Both the position numbers and the translations under genes were made by a program. Source: Phenylobacterium aquaticum (GTDB taxonomy: Bacteria; Pseudomonadota; Alphaproteobacteria; Caulobacterales; Caulobacteraceae). Taken from it: a stretch of DNA of 64,000 nt. The stretch covers positions 62,001-126,000 of the forward strand of contig CANCJJ010000005.1 of the NCBI GenBank assembly GCA_947378305.1, in the 5' to 3' direction. Below, piece by piece: positions 57,278 to 64,000 of the stretch (its first letter is position 1; each line of letters starts with the position of its first letter). The notes beneath the pieces were generated by a model. The model saw only the letters and a list, made by a program, of their open reading frames with translations. It was not told where the DNA came from and did no database searches.

Positions 57278-58258
57278 GTGTCAAACCTGATCCGAAGTGT
57301 GGTTACCGGAGTAGGGGCTTACTTGCCCGAGGATGTTGTGACCAATGCCGACTTGGCAAAGGTCGTTGATACGACGGATGAGTGGATCGTCGAACGCACA
57401 GGTATCCGGCAACGCCACCGGATTGCTTCGGGGCATGGCGTTTCCGATCTCGCAACCGAAGCCGCCCGACGGGCCCTAGCCGCTGCTGGTCGCACACCTG
57501 CTGATGTGGATCTGATTATCGTGGGCACCACGACGCCGGACCTGACCTTTCCTGCTGTTGCCACCATGGTGCAGCGCAAGCTTGGCTGCCCCATTGGCAT
57601 TGCTTTTGATGTTCAGGCGGTTTGCTCGGGATTTGTCTACGCCCTGTCGACGGCAGATGGTTTCGTCGCCCGAAACCGTTCCAAGTGTGCCCTGGTCATA
57701 GGGGCTGAGGCCATGACCCGACTGATGGACTGGACCGACCGCGGAACATGCGTCCTGTTTGGCGACGGCGCTGGAGCCGTGGTTGTAGAGCCCCGCGAAG
57801 GGCAGGGGACAACCGATGATCGCGGTTTGCTGGGCTTCGCCCTCCGTGCCGACGGGACCAAGCAGGACCTGCTCTATGTCGACGGGGGCGTCTCGACCAC
57901 TGGCGAGGTCGGGAAGCTTCGGATGCAGGGCAATCAGGTGTTCCGCCATGCCGTTGTCAACATTTCGGAGGCCGTTGTCGCCGCTGCGGCTGATGCGGGG
58001 GTCGCCCTCTCTGACGTGGACTGGTTCATTCCCCATCAGGCCAATCAGCGGATCCTGCAAGGGGTGGCTCATCGCCTGGGGATTGATGAGGCCAAGGTGA
58101 TTTCGACGGTGGCCTTGCATGCCAACACCTCTGCAGCCTCTATACCGCTGGCGCTGAATCAGGGGATCGCCGATGGCCGGATCAAGCCCGGCCAGCTCAT
58201 TCTGATGGAGGCCATGGGGGGTGGCCTAACCTGGGGCGCCTGCGTCCTGCGGCTCTGA
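57278..58258 (+). CDS. fabH: 3-oxoacyl-ACP synthase III
   Basis: The 326-residue protein has the catalytic triad Cys116 (AVCSGFVYAL), His (FIPHQANQRIL) and Asn (LHANTSAASIP). It starts fatty acid chains by joining acetyl-CoA to malonyl-ACP. The GTG at 57278 follows GAGGAG; it begins one base after plsX. plsX-fabH-ihfA-merR is a conserved order. Confidence 0.96.
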   Translation: MSNLIRSVVTGVGAYLPEDVVTNADLAKVVDTTDEWIVERTGIRQRHRIASGHGVSDLATEAARRALAAAGRTPADVDLIIVGTTTPDLTFPAVATMVQRKLGCPIGIAFDVQAVCSGFVYALSTADGFVARNRSKCALVIGAEAMTRLMDWTDRGTCVLFGDGAGAVVVEPREGQGTTDDRGLLGFALRADGTKQDLLYVDGGVSTTGEVGKLRMQGNQVFRHAVVNISEAVVAAAADAGVALSDVDWFIPHQANQRILQGVAHRLGIDEAKVISTVALHANTSAASIPLALNQGIADGRIKPGQLILMEAMGGGLTWGACVLRL

Positions 58259-58394
58259 CCGCATAATATGGCACGCACTGTGCTGATTTTACTGCTGCGG
58301 CTTTTGACTTCATGCGCTAATCAGTTCACCAATAAGAAGGTGTCCACGGGCTGTGGACCAGGCAGGCTTTCTTCTGCGGTAAACGGGGGACGTA

Positions 58395-58697
58395 ATGAAG
58401 GGCGCTACGGTAACGCGAGCAGACTTGTGCGAAGCGGTTCACCAGGAGGTTGGGCTCACGCGGCAGGATTGCGCGGGCCTGGTCGAAAGAACGCTGGAAC
58501 TGGCAACCGAGGCTCTGGAGCGTGGTGACCATGTCAAACTGTCCGGCTTTGGTGTGTTTCAGGTGCGTGAAAAGCGTGCCCGCATGGGGCGTAACCCCAA
58601 GACCGGCGAGCCCGCACGCATTGCGCCGCGTCGGGTGATCAGCTTTCGGGCCTCCCATGTCATGAAGGCGCGCGTGGATAGCGCCCTGGGTAAGTAA
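58395..58697 (+). CDS. ihfA: Integration host factor alpha subunit
   Basis: The 100-residue protein is a HU/IHF-fold DNA bender: TRADLCEAVHQEVGLTRQDCAGLVE, VKLSGFGVFQVREKRARMGRNPKTGEP (the DNA-inserting arm with its proline) and VISFRASHVMKARVD. With IhfB it bends DNA sharply at specific sites. A 136-base gap separates it from fabH, so it may have its own promoter. merR starts six bases after its stop. Confidence 0.94.
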   Translation: MKGATVTRADLCEAVHQEVGLTRQDCAGLVERTLELATEALERGDHVKLSGFGVFQVREKRARMGRNPKTGEPARIAPRRVISFRASHVMKARVDSALGK

Positions 58698-58703
58698 CCC
58701 TTC

Positions 58704-59126
58704 GTGGCAAAAGGGCCGGACGCCTTTCGGACGATTTCAGAAGCGGCTGATGAAGTTGGCGTGCCAGCTCATGTCCTGCGGTTTTGGGAGTCCCGGTTTT
58801 CCTTCATCCGGCCCATGAAGCGGGCAGGGGGGCGTAGATTTTATCGCCCTCAGGATGTCCTCGTGCTGAGCGCCATCAAGTCGCTGCTGCATGACCAGGG
58901 CCATGCCATCAAGGCGGTCCAAAAGTTACATCGCGAACATGGTCTGAAATTTCTAATGGCAGGAAGCGTCACTGAGCTTTCCGTTGCCAGTTCGGAAATG
59001 CCGGTAACGACATCGACAAACAAGGGCCCGGATGCGGCGTCCAGACTTCGGTTGACCGAGGCCCTGGCCGACCTGATCGCAACAAAAGGCCGGCTAGATG
59101 GCCTATTGGGAACCCGACCAGTCTGA
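58704..59126 (+). CDS. MerR-family transcriptional regulator
   Basis: The 140-residue protein has a winged helix-turn-helix at residues 9-75: [28 protein letters not shown] and [25 protein letters not shown]-terminal helix ([21 protein letters not shown]) may dimerise. No cysteine pattern for metal sensing is present. It follows ihfA in many alphaproteobacteria; its regulon is unknown. Start is GTG at 58704. Confidence 0.9.
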   Translation: MAKGPDAFRTISEAADEVGVPAHVLRFWESRFSFIRPMKRAGGRRFYRPQDVLVLSAIKSLLHDQGHAIKAVQKLHREHGLKFLMAGSVTELSVASSEMPVTTSTNKGPDAASRLRLTEALADLIATKGRLDGLLGTRPV

Positions 59127-59198
59127 ACTCTGGACATAAGATTTGGAAATTCGCTTGCCCGCAGGCTCCAAGCCGCTAGAAGGACCCCTCGCCGATGT

Positions 59199-59275
<77 letters not shown>

Positions 59276-59282
59276 TCGGCGG

Positions 59283-59486
59283 CTAGTTTTTTCCTCCCCG
59301 GTCCATCCAGGAGATAAGGGGCAGGATGGGCAGGCCCCAGGCCAGCCCGGTTACCGCAAAAAAGATCAGTTTCAGCGGACCTGCTTCGGGCAGAAGGTCA
59401 GCTATGGCCGTAACGAGCCAGATATAGCCAGCCAAGAAGGCCATAATGCCAAGGCCGCCAATGATTTTCCGAATACGAGGTGTCAT
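59283..59486 (-). CDS. DUF2842 membrane protein
   Basis: The 67-residue protein begins MTPRIRKIIGGLGIMAFLAG, with two hydrophobic helices (about 8-28 and 38-58) and a conserved LPEAGPLKLIFFAVTGLAWGLPILPLISWM. This is the small alphaproteobacterial DUF2842 family of unknown function. The start was placed at 59486 by similarity, discarding 42 upstream codons. It points toward the tRNA gene and ends eight bases from it. Confidence 0.85.
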   Translation of the reverse strand: MTPRIRKIIGGLGIMAFLAGYIWLVTAIADLLPEAGPLKLIFFAVTGLAWGLPILPLISWMDRGGKN

Positions 59487-59567
59487 GGGCAGACCTATAG
59501 GCCCTGGCCTGGCCCGCGTCACCTTTACATGGACGTCTGGGGTTAACTGAGTTAGCGGGAGGACACA

Positions 59568-60629
59568 TTGAAACGGGGCAGCTTCAGCGCCATGACGAGT
59601 GTTTCTAATCAAGATCGTTCACGCCCCGTGGGGATCTGGCTTTTTTCCGTCGCGATACTGGTTCTGGCCATGGTTGTGGTCGGCGGGGCGACCCGACTGA
59701 CCGGGTCCGGCCTGTCCATTACAGAATGGAAGCCGGTCACAGGGGCCATTCCGCCCATGTCCCCAGAGGCATGGATGGGGGAGTTTGAGCGCTACAAACA
59801 AATCCCCCAATACGTCCAGCTCAACAAGGGCATGAGCCTGGACGCCTTCAAGGGCATTTATTGGTGGGAGTGGTCCCACCGGTTTCTGGCCCGGACGGTC
59901 GGGGCCGCATTTGCCCTTCCCTTGATCTATTTTGGTTTGCGCCGGCAGATTCCCCGTCGGCTGCTGCTGCCCTGCATCACCCTGTTTGGACTTGGGGGTC
60001 TGCAAGGGGCAGTGGGATGGTGGATGGTCTCAAGCGGGCTTGATCATCGGGTGTCTGTCGCCCCTGAGCGTCTGATGACCCATCTGGGACTTGCCATGGC
60101 GCTCCTGGCCGCTTTGGTCTGGACGGGGCTTGAGGCTTGGGCCGGTCCCGCTCCGCGCTCAGCCCGCGGACGTTGGCACGCGGTGTCTATGGCTCTCCTG
60201 GTCGGGGTCTATATCCAGATCCTGCTTGGGGCCCTCGTGGCCGGAAATCATGCCGGGCTGGTCTATAATGACTGGCCCCTCATGAATGGTCGGCTGCTCC
60301 CAGACAATTATTTTGGCGGCGACCTTTGGGGGACCCTTGCCCACAGTCTGGGGGCCGTCCAGCTGCACCACAGACTCACGGCCTATGGGCTGGTGATCGC
60401 GGGCCTTGTGGCTGTGGTTCAGGCACAGAAATCCGCGGTTCTGTCTGCCAACGCCAAGCGAATGGCTATTCTTCTGGGGGTGGCCCTTGGGCTGCAGTCC
60501 ATGCTTGGCATAATTACCCTGGTCTCCCACGTGCCAATGGCGCTTGGAATGGCCCATCAAGTGGCGGCAGCGCTCGTCTTGTCGGTCGTGACCGGGTTTT
60601 TGTGGATTGTGCGCAGGCAGCCAGGGTAA
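59568..60629 (+). CDS. ctaA: Heme A synthase (COX15/CtaA)
   Basis: The 353-residue protein has eight predicted helices. VVGGATRLTGSGLSITEWKPVTGAIPPM near residues 37-64, WWEWSHRFLARTVG, and VQLHHRLTAYGLV contain the heme-ligand histidines. It oxidises heme O to heme A for cytochrome oxidase. A TTG at 59568 has a GGGAGG site five bases upstream; the ATG at 59592 has none, so the TTG start is preferred. Alpha-type COX15 lacks the short bacterial CtaA cysteine pair. Confidence 0.93.
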   Translation: MKRGSFSAMTSVSNQDRSRPVGIWLFSVAILVLAMVVVGGATRLTGSGLSITEWKPVTGAIPPMSPEAWMGEFERYKQIPQYVQLNKGMSLDAFKGIYWWEWSHRFLARTVGAAFALPLIYFGLRRQIPRRLLLPCITLFGLGGLQGAVGWWMVSSGLDHRVSVAPERLMTHLGLAMALLAALVWTGLEAWAGPAPRSARGRWHAVSMALLVGVYIQILLGALVAGNHAGLVYNDWPLMNGRLLPDNYFGGDLWGTLAHSLGAVQLHHRLTAYGLVIAGLVAVVQAQKSAVLSANAKRMAILLGVALGLQSMLGIITLVSHVPMALGMAHQVAAALVLSVVTGFLWIVRRQPG

Positions 60630-60633
60630 TACG

Positions 60634-60649
60634 CGGTATTATAATACCG
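60634..60649. promoter_or_regulatory. Perfect 16-base palindrome with a TATAAT core
   Basis: The sequence CGGTATTATAATACCG reads identically on both strands. It contains TATAAT (60640-60645), a consensus -10, and lies between ctaA and rplM. It could be a promoter element, an operator, or both. No -35 hexamer at proper spacing was found. A second hairpin (60658-60665 with 60673-60680) follows. Confidence 0.45.
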
Positions 60650-60785
60650 TTATTGAGAAACCCTTGTAATCTAAGGGTTTGGAGCTAAATCTCATCATAG
60701 TTAGTTGACTTCAGGAGAGGGGTGCCTTAATCCCCGCGCTTCTTGTTACGGGCCTCGCCTGTGCGCCAATTAATGGACTGATCCC

Positions 60786-61259
60786 ATGATGAAGACGACG
60801 GCTTCTCTGAAGCCTGCCGACGTCGAGAAGAAGTGGATTGTGATCGACGCCGAGAACGCCGTTGTGGGCCGCCTCGCCACGTTCATCGCCAACCGTCTTC
60901 GCGGCAAGCATCGGCCTGACTACACCCCGCACGTTGACTGCGGCGACTTCGTTGTCGTTGTGAATGCCGACAAGGTTAAGTTCACCGGCCGCAAACTGGA
61001 ACAGAAGACCTATTACTGGCACACCGGTCACCCGGGCGGCATCAAGGAACGGACTGCGGACAAGATCCTCAGCGGTCGTTTCCCGGAACGCGTCCTTGAA
61101 AAGGCCGTTGAGCGCATGCTCCCCAAGGAAAGCCCCCTGGCGCGCAAGCAGATGACGCACCTGCGCATCTACAACAGCGCAGAGCACCCGCATGAAGCCC
61201 AGAACCCTGAGGTCATCGCCTTCGGCGCAATGAACTCCAAGAACCTGCGGAGCAAGTAA
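60786..61259 (+). CDS. rplM: 50S ribosomal protein L13
   Basis: The 157-residue protein begins [31 protein letters not shown] and has [26 protein letters not shown] and [23 protein letters not shown]13 features. It is an early assembly protein of the large subunit. The operon continues with rpsI after five bases. Either of two adjacent ATG codons may be used. Confidence 0.97.
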   Translation: MMKTTASLKPADVEKKWIVIDAENAVVGRLATFIANRLRGKHRPDYTPHVDCGDFVVVVNADKVKFTGRKLEQKTYYWHTGHPGGIKERTADKILSGRFPERVLEKAVERMLPKESPLARKQMTHLRIYNSAEHPHEAQNPEVIAFGAMNSKNLRSK

Positions 61260-61264
61260 TCCAC

Positions 61265-61750
61265 ATGTCAGACGCTCCCGCCCCCACTGGGTTCGACGCC
61301 CTGCAGAGCATGTCGTCAAACCCGCAGCCCGATGCGGTTGTTCACGTCCGCAAGGTCGATGCCCAGGGTCGCGCCTATGCGACCGGCAAGCGCAAGAACG
61401 CAGTCGCTCGCGTTTGGATCAAGCCCGGCAAGGGGCAGATCACGATCAATGGCCGAGATCAGACCATCTATTTTGCGCGTCCGGTTCTGCGGATGATGAT
61501 TGCCCAGCCTCTGGAAGTGACCGACCGTCTCGGCCAGTTCGATGTGGTCGTCACGGTTCTTGGTTCTGGCCTGTCCGGTCAAGCCGGTGCCATCCGCCAC
61601 GGGATTTCCAAGGCTCTGACCTATTTTGAACCCGGTCTTCGCCCGGTCCTGAAGCCGCACGGTTTCCTGACCCGCGATAGCCGAGTTGTTGAGCGTAAGA
61701 AGTACGGCAAGGCCAAGGCCCGCCGTAGCTTCCAGTTCTCGAAGCGTTAA
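61265..61750 (+). CDS. rpsI: 30S ribosomal protein S9
   Basis: The 161-residue protein has [26 protein letters not shown] near residues 38-63 and the C-terminal [27 protein letters not shown], which reaches the P-site tRNA. The N-terminal extension of about 35 residues ([15 protein letters not shown]) is common in alphaproteobacteria. It ends with a terminator before argC. Confidence 0.97.
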   Translation: MSDAPAPTGFDALQSMSSNPQPDAVVHVRKVDAQGRAYATGKRKNAVARVWIKPGKGQITINGRDQTIYFARPVLRMMIAQPLEVTDRLGQFDVVVTVLGSGLSGQAGAIRHGISKALTYFEPGLRPVLKPHGFLTRDSRVVERKKYGKAKARRSFQFSKR

Positions 61751-61777
61751 GCGCGCGATTTCTATCGCGTTTGCAAG

Positions 61778-61808
61778 GGGCGCTTCGGGAAACCGGAGCG
61801 CCCTTTTT
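61778..61808 (+). terminator. Terminator after rpsI
   Basis: A seven-base-pair stem (61778-61784 with 61797-61803), extended by CGG/CCG around a GAAA loop, is followed by five T. It ends the rplM-rpsI transcript. Confidence 0.85.
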
Positions 61809-61841
61809 GCGATCTGTCCCATGGCATTTGGGAGTCTGGCC

Positions 61842-62810
61842 ATGTCACATACGGTATTCATTGACGGCGAAGCCGGTACAACCGGCCTGCAAATCCGGCA
61901 GAGACTTGCTGGTCGAACCGATATTGAACTGGTGTCCATTGATCCTGAGCGGCGCAAGGACGCGCGTGCACGGGCGGAATTGCTCAACGGGGTCGACATC
62001 GCCATCCTGTGTTTGCCGGACGATGGTGCCCGGGAGGCGGTAAGCCTGATCACCAATCCAGCCGTGACGGTCATCGATCCCTCGACGGCCCATCGGACGG
62101 ACCCAAGCTGGGCCTATGGATTTCCCGAAATGGCTCCCGGGCAAAGGGAGCGTATTCGCCAGTCCAGGCGCATTACCAACCCAGGGTGCTGGTCCACAGG
62201 GTTTATCGGGCTCATGTCCCCTCTGGTTCGTGCGGGACTTATCCCTGCGGACTGGCCCGTGAGCGTGCATGGCATATCGGGGTATTCTGGCGGCGGACGT
62301 GGGCTCATCGAAGAATTCGAGCGGGAGCCTGACAAGGATGTCTTCAGAGGATACGGGCTGAACCTCGCCCACAAGCACCTTCCGGAAATGGCCGCCTATA
62401 CGGGGCTGGCTCATAGTCCGATATTTTCGCCAGCGGTCGGGAGATATGCGCAAGGCATGCTTGTTGAGGTTCCGCTTCCGCTGTGGGCCCTGCCAGGGCG
62501 TCCAAGCCATGAGGCGCTGCGGGACATCTTGGCAGAGTCTTATCAGGGCGAAAGCTTCGTCAAGGTCGCGGACGCCCCGGATTGTGAGGCCCTTCAGGCT
62601 GCCCGATCTGGTGCGGCGGGCTATGTCCATGACCTGGACCCGGAGTCCTTGAACGGAACCAACCAGATGCATCTCTATGTCTTTGGCAACCAGGCCCGCG
62701 GTGAGGCCAGGCTGGTGGCCCTGCTGGATAATCTGGGCAAGGGGGCGTCCGGTGCCGCCGTGCAAAACCTAAACCTTAGGCTGGGTCTGGCTGAATCTAC
62801 CGGCCTGTGA
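61842..62810 (+). CDS. argC: N-acetyl-gamma-glutamyl-phosphate reductase (type 2)
   Basis: The 322-residue protein has the NAD fold MSHTVFIDGEAGTTGLQIRQ and the catalytic Cys116 in NPGCWSTGF. Length and the short N-terminus mark the type 2 ArgC subfamily of alphaproteobacteria. It reduces N-acetylglutamyl phosphate in arginine synthesis. The ATG at 61842 follows GGAG; the 52 upstream codons are unlikely. It follows rpsI with a terminator between. Confidence 0.94.
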   Translation: MSHTVFIDGEAGTTGLQIRQRLAGRTDIELVSIDPERRKDARARAELLNGVDIAILCLPDDGAREAVSLITNPAVTVIDPSTAHRTDPSWAYGFPEMAPGQRERIRQSRRITNPGCWSTGFIGLMSPLVRAGLIPADWPVSVHGISGYSGGGRGLIEEFEREPDKDVFRGYGLNLAHKHLPEMAAYTGLAHSPIFSPAVGRYAQGMLVEVPLPLWALPGRPSHEALRDILAESYQGESFVKVADAPDCEALQAARSGAAGYVHDLDPESLNGTNQMHLYVFGNQARGEARLVALLDNLGKGASGAAVQNLNLRLGLAESTGL

Positions 62811-62846
62811 CTATGATTTGGTCGGACACGAACAGGGGCGGGTGAT

Positions 62847-63341
62847 GTGATGGATCAGACTGACAAGATGACACGTCGCGGTCTCCTGGGCGGGCTTTCC
62901 CTGGCAGCCCTATTACCAAGCTCTGTCCTGGCCGCTGACCTCTATGCGAACACGGTTTGGCGGACGATGAGCGATGCTGAGTGGCGTCGCCGCCTTCCCC
63001 GGGATGCCTACCAGATCCTGCGTCATGAGGACACGGAACGACCCTTCACAAGCCCGCTTCTGAACGAGCATCGTAGCGGGCGATTTGTCTGTATTGGCTG
63101 TGACCTGCCCCTGTTCAACTCGACGGCAAAGTACGACAGCGGTACAGGCTGGCCGAGTTTCTGGGAGGCGATCCCTGGCTCCATCGGCCGGAAGCCGGAT
63201 TATGCCCTGGGTGTGCTCAGGACCGAGTATCACTGTGCCCGTTGCCTGGGCCATCATGGCCACGTTTTCAATGACGGTCCGCGACCATCCGGCCTGCGGT
63301 ACTGCAATAATGGATGGGCGCTCAAGTTTGTTCCGGTTTAG
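62847..63341 (+). CDS. msrB: Exported methionine sulfoxide reductase B
   Basis: The 164-residue protein starts with a twin-arginine-like signal (TRRGLLGGLSLAALLPSS), suggesting Tat export. The MsrB domain has CIGCDLPLF and CARCLGHHGHVF, the zinc cysteines, and RYCNNGWALKF with the catalytic Cys153. It reduces methionine-R-sulfoxide in the cell envelope. GTG at 62847 has AGGGG eight bases upstream; the next codon ATG is also possible. The following gene starts inside its 3' end. Confidence 0.9.
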   Translation: MMDQTDKMTRRGLLGGLSLAALLPSSVLAADLYANTVWRTMSDAEWRRRLPRDAYQILRHEDTERPFTSPLLNEHRSGRFVCIGCDLPLFNSTAKYDSGTGWPSFWEAIPGSIGRKPDYALGVLRTEYHCARCLGHHGHVFNDGPRPSGLRYCNNGWALKFVPV

Positions 63342-64000
63342 CCTTGGTCTCCTTTCACTTTTCCTTTGTCTGACGCTTCAGGCCTGTGCGGCCCCTCGTG
63401 CGGACCTGGATGCGGACCGGATGGGGCGCACGGTCGTTGATGCGGTCCAGCGTGCGGACTGGGCTCAGATCGACCGCTCAATCACGCCTGGCTTTATGGC
63501 GGCGTCAGATCACGCCGATCGGATCGAGTTTGCCCGGACAGCCTTTCCGGCAGACCCTCCCTGGTCGATTAAGTTGCTGGCTTCAAGCATGGCTGGCGAC
63601 GGCGAAAAGGTCCCCGCTCAGGCGCGGCTGAATTATCTTTATACTTTTGCCCAATCCCGGCTGGTGATTGACCTCGCGGTTGATCAGGTCGGCTGGCAGA
63701 AGGTCTACGACATGGGCCCTGGCCGCCCGCCCTTTCGGACTGCTGTCGTCGAGGCCAAGCCATCTAAGCCTGCGGAAGGCGCGCGGCGCTACACCATCGC
63801 GAAGGTTTATAAGCTGGCATCGATCCAGGTCACGCCCGTGAGGGTCGAAGATGTGGCCGCCAGTCGCTTTCCGGGGCCGCCAAAGGCCCTCACAAACTGG
63901 ACTTTTCTTGGGCTGATCTTCCTCGTACCGGGTGTCATGGTGGCATCGGCCATAGCAGTCCTGCGGGCTCGCGGCCTTGGATACAAGCCGTTTTGGGCTC
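63310..64000 (+). CDS. Lipoprotein with C-terminal membrane helix (cut by window end)
   Basis: An open frame from ATG 63310 runs to the window edge without a stop (about 230 codons). It starts MDGRSSLFRFSLGLLSLFLC and has a LQAC lipobox, so it is a probable lipoprotein. The middle (DLDADRMGRTVVDAVQRADW and later segments) has no recognised domain; near the end WTFLGLIFLVPGVMVASAIA is a membrane helix. The start lies 32 bases inside msrB in another frame, so the pair is probably coupled. The 3' end is outside the window. Function unknown. Confidence 0.65.
   Translation, partial: MDGRSSLFRFSLGLLSLFLCLTLQACAAPRADLDADRMGRTVVDAVQRADWAQIDRSITPGFMAASDHADRIEFARTAFPADPPWSIKLLASSMAGDGEKVPAQARLNYLYTFAQSRLVIDLAVDQVGWQKVYDMGPGRPPFRTAVVEAKPSKPAEGARRYTIAKVYKLASIQVTPVRVEDVAASRFPGPPKALTNWTFLGLIFLVPGVMVASAIAVLRARGLGYKPFWA

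Overview
The window is a stretch of ordinary bacterial chromosome, roughly 60% GC by eye, from an alphaproteobacterium, most likely Caulobacterales or a close relative (Hyphomonadaceae-like). Reasons: HemA is the C4-type 5-aminolevulinate synthase; HemB is the aspartate-rich (non-zinc) type; a short HdaA regulator with a clamp-binding N-terminus is present; a ubiquinol-cytochrome c chaperone, DUF177, DUF2842, Bpt-type aminoacyl-tRNA transferase and an alphaproteobacterial COX15 are encoded; and blocks such as lptF-lptG-lptD-surA-pdxA-rsmA, nrdR-rib-nusB-thiL and plsX-fabH-ihfA-merR-tRNA-Pro are typical of that group. Genes are tightly packed, often with 1-4 bp overlaps. No insertion sequence, prophage, CRISPR array, toxin-antitoxin pair or defence island was found.

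Layout. 1-5.6 kb: the 5' part of a TonB-dependent receptor, the ribosomal operon rpsF-rpsR-rplI, an exported peroxiredoxin, purC, a thioesterase-like protein, an AhpD-like protein, a 43-residue membrane protein and a cold-shock protein. 6-13 kb: two small orphans, then fabD-fabG-acpP-fabF-mltG-gmk (fatty acid synthesis, peptidoglycan, GMP kinase), DUF3606, an aldo/keto reductase and an Ala-rich lipoprotein. 13.5-21.3 kb (minus): rsmA, pdxA, surA, lptD, lptG, lptF, an outer-membrane biogenesis operon. 21.5-29 kb: pepA, a hydrolase, holC, an I78-like lipoprotein, an ABC-F ATPase, ndk, a CaiB-type CoA transferase and an enoyl-CoA hydratase. 29-38.6 kb: purM, rnd, a 2-hydroxyacid dehydrogenase, ppx, ppk, hdaA, bpt and motB.

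38.7-47.9 kb: an oxidoreductase plus acetyltransferase, hemB, a valine-catabolism cluster (isobutyryl-CoA dehydrogenase, 3-hydroxyisobutyryl-CoA hydrolase, mmsB) with an exported methyltransferase-like gene inside it, then hemA and glyA. 47.9-52 kb: nrdR, riboflavin genes (with a RibD lacking its deaminase half and no ribBA), nusB, thiL and a small exported protein. 52.3-54.4 kb: membrane pyrophosphatase hppA. 54.5-64 kb: bamE, a bc1 chaperone, DUF177, plsX, fabH, ihfA, a MerR regulator, tRNA-Pro(GGG), DUF2842, ctaA/COX15, rplM-rpsI, argC, a Tat-type msrB and a truncated lipoprotein gene at the window edge.

The genes are mostly housekeeping. I did not find a convincing undescribed multi-gene system. 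The observations most worth checking are the split or incomplete riboflavin locus with a hexamer repeat at the nrdR-ribD junction, a candidate S6:S18 autoregulatory hairpin before rpsF, a perfect palindrome containing a -10 element before rplM, and the exported methyltransferase lodged in the valine pathway.
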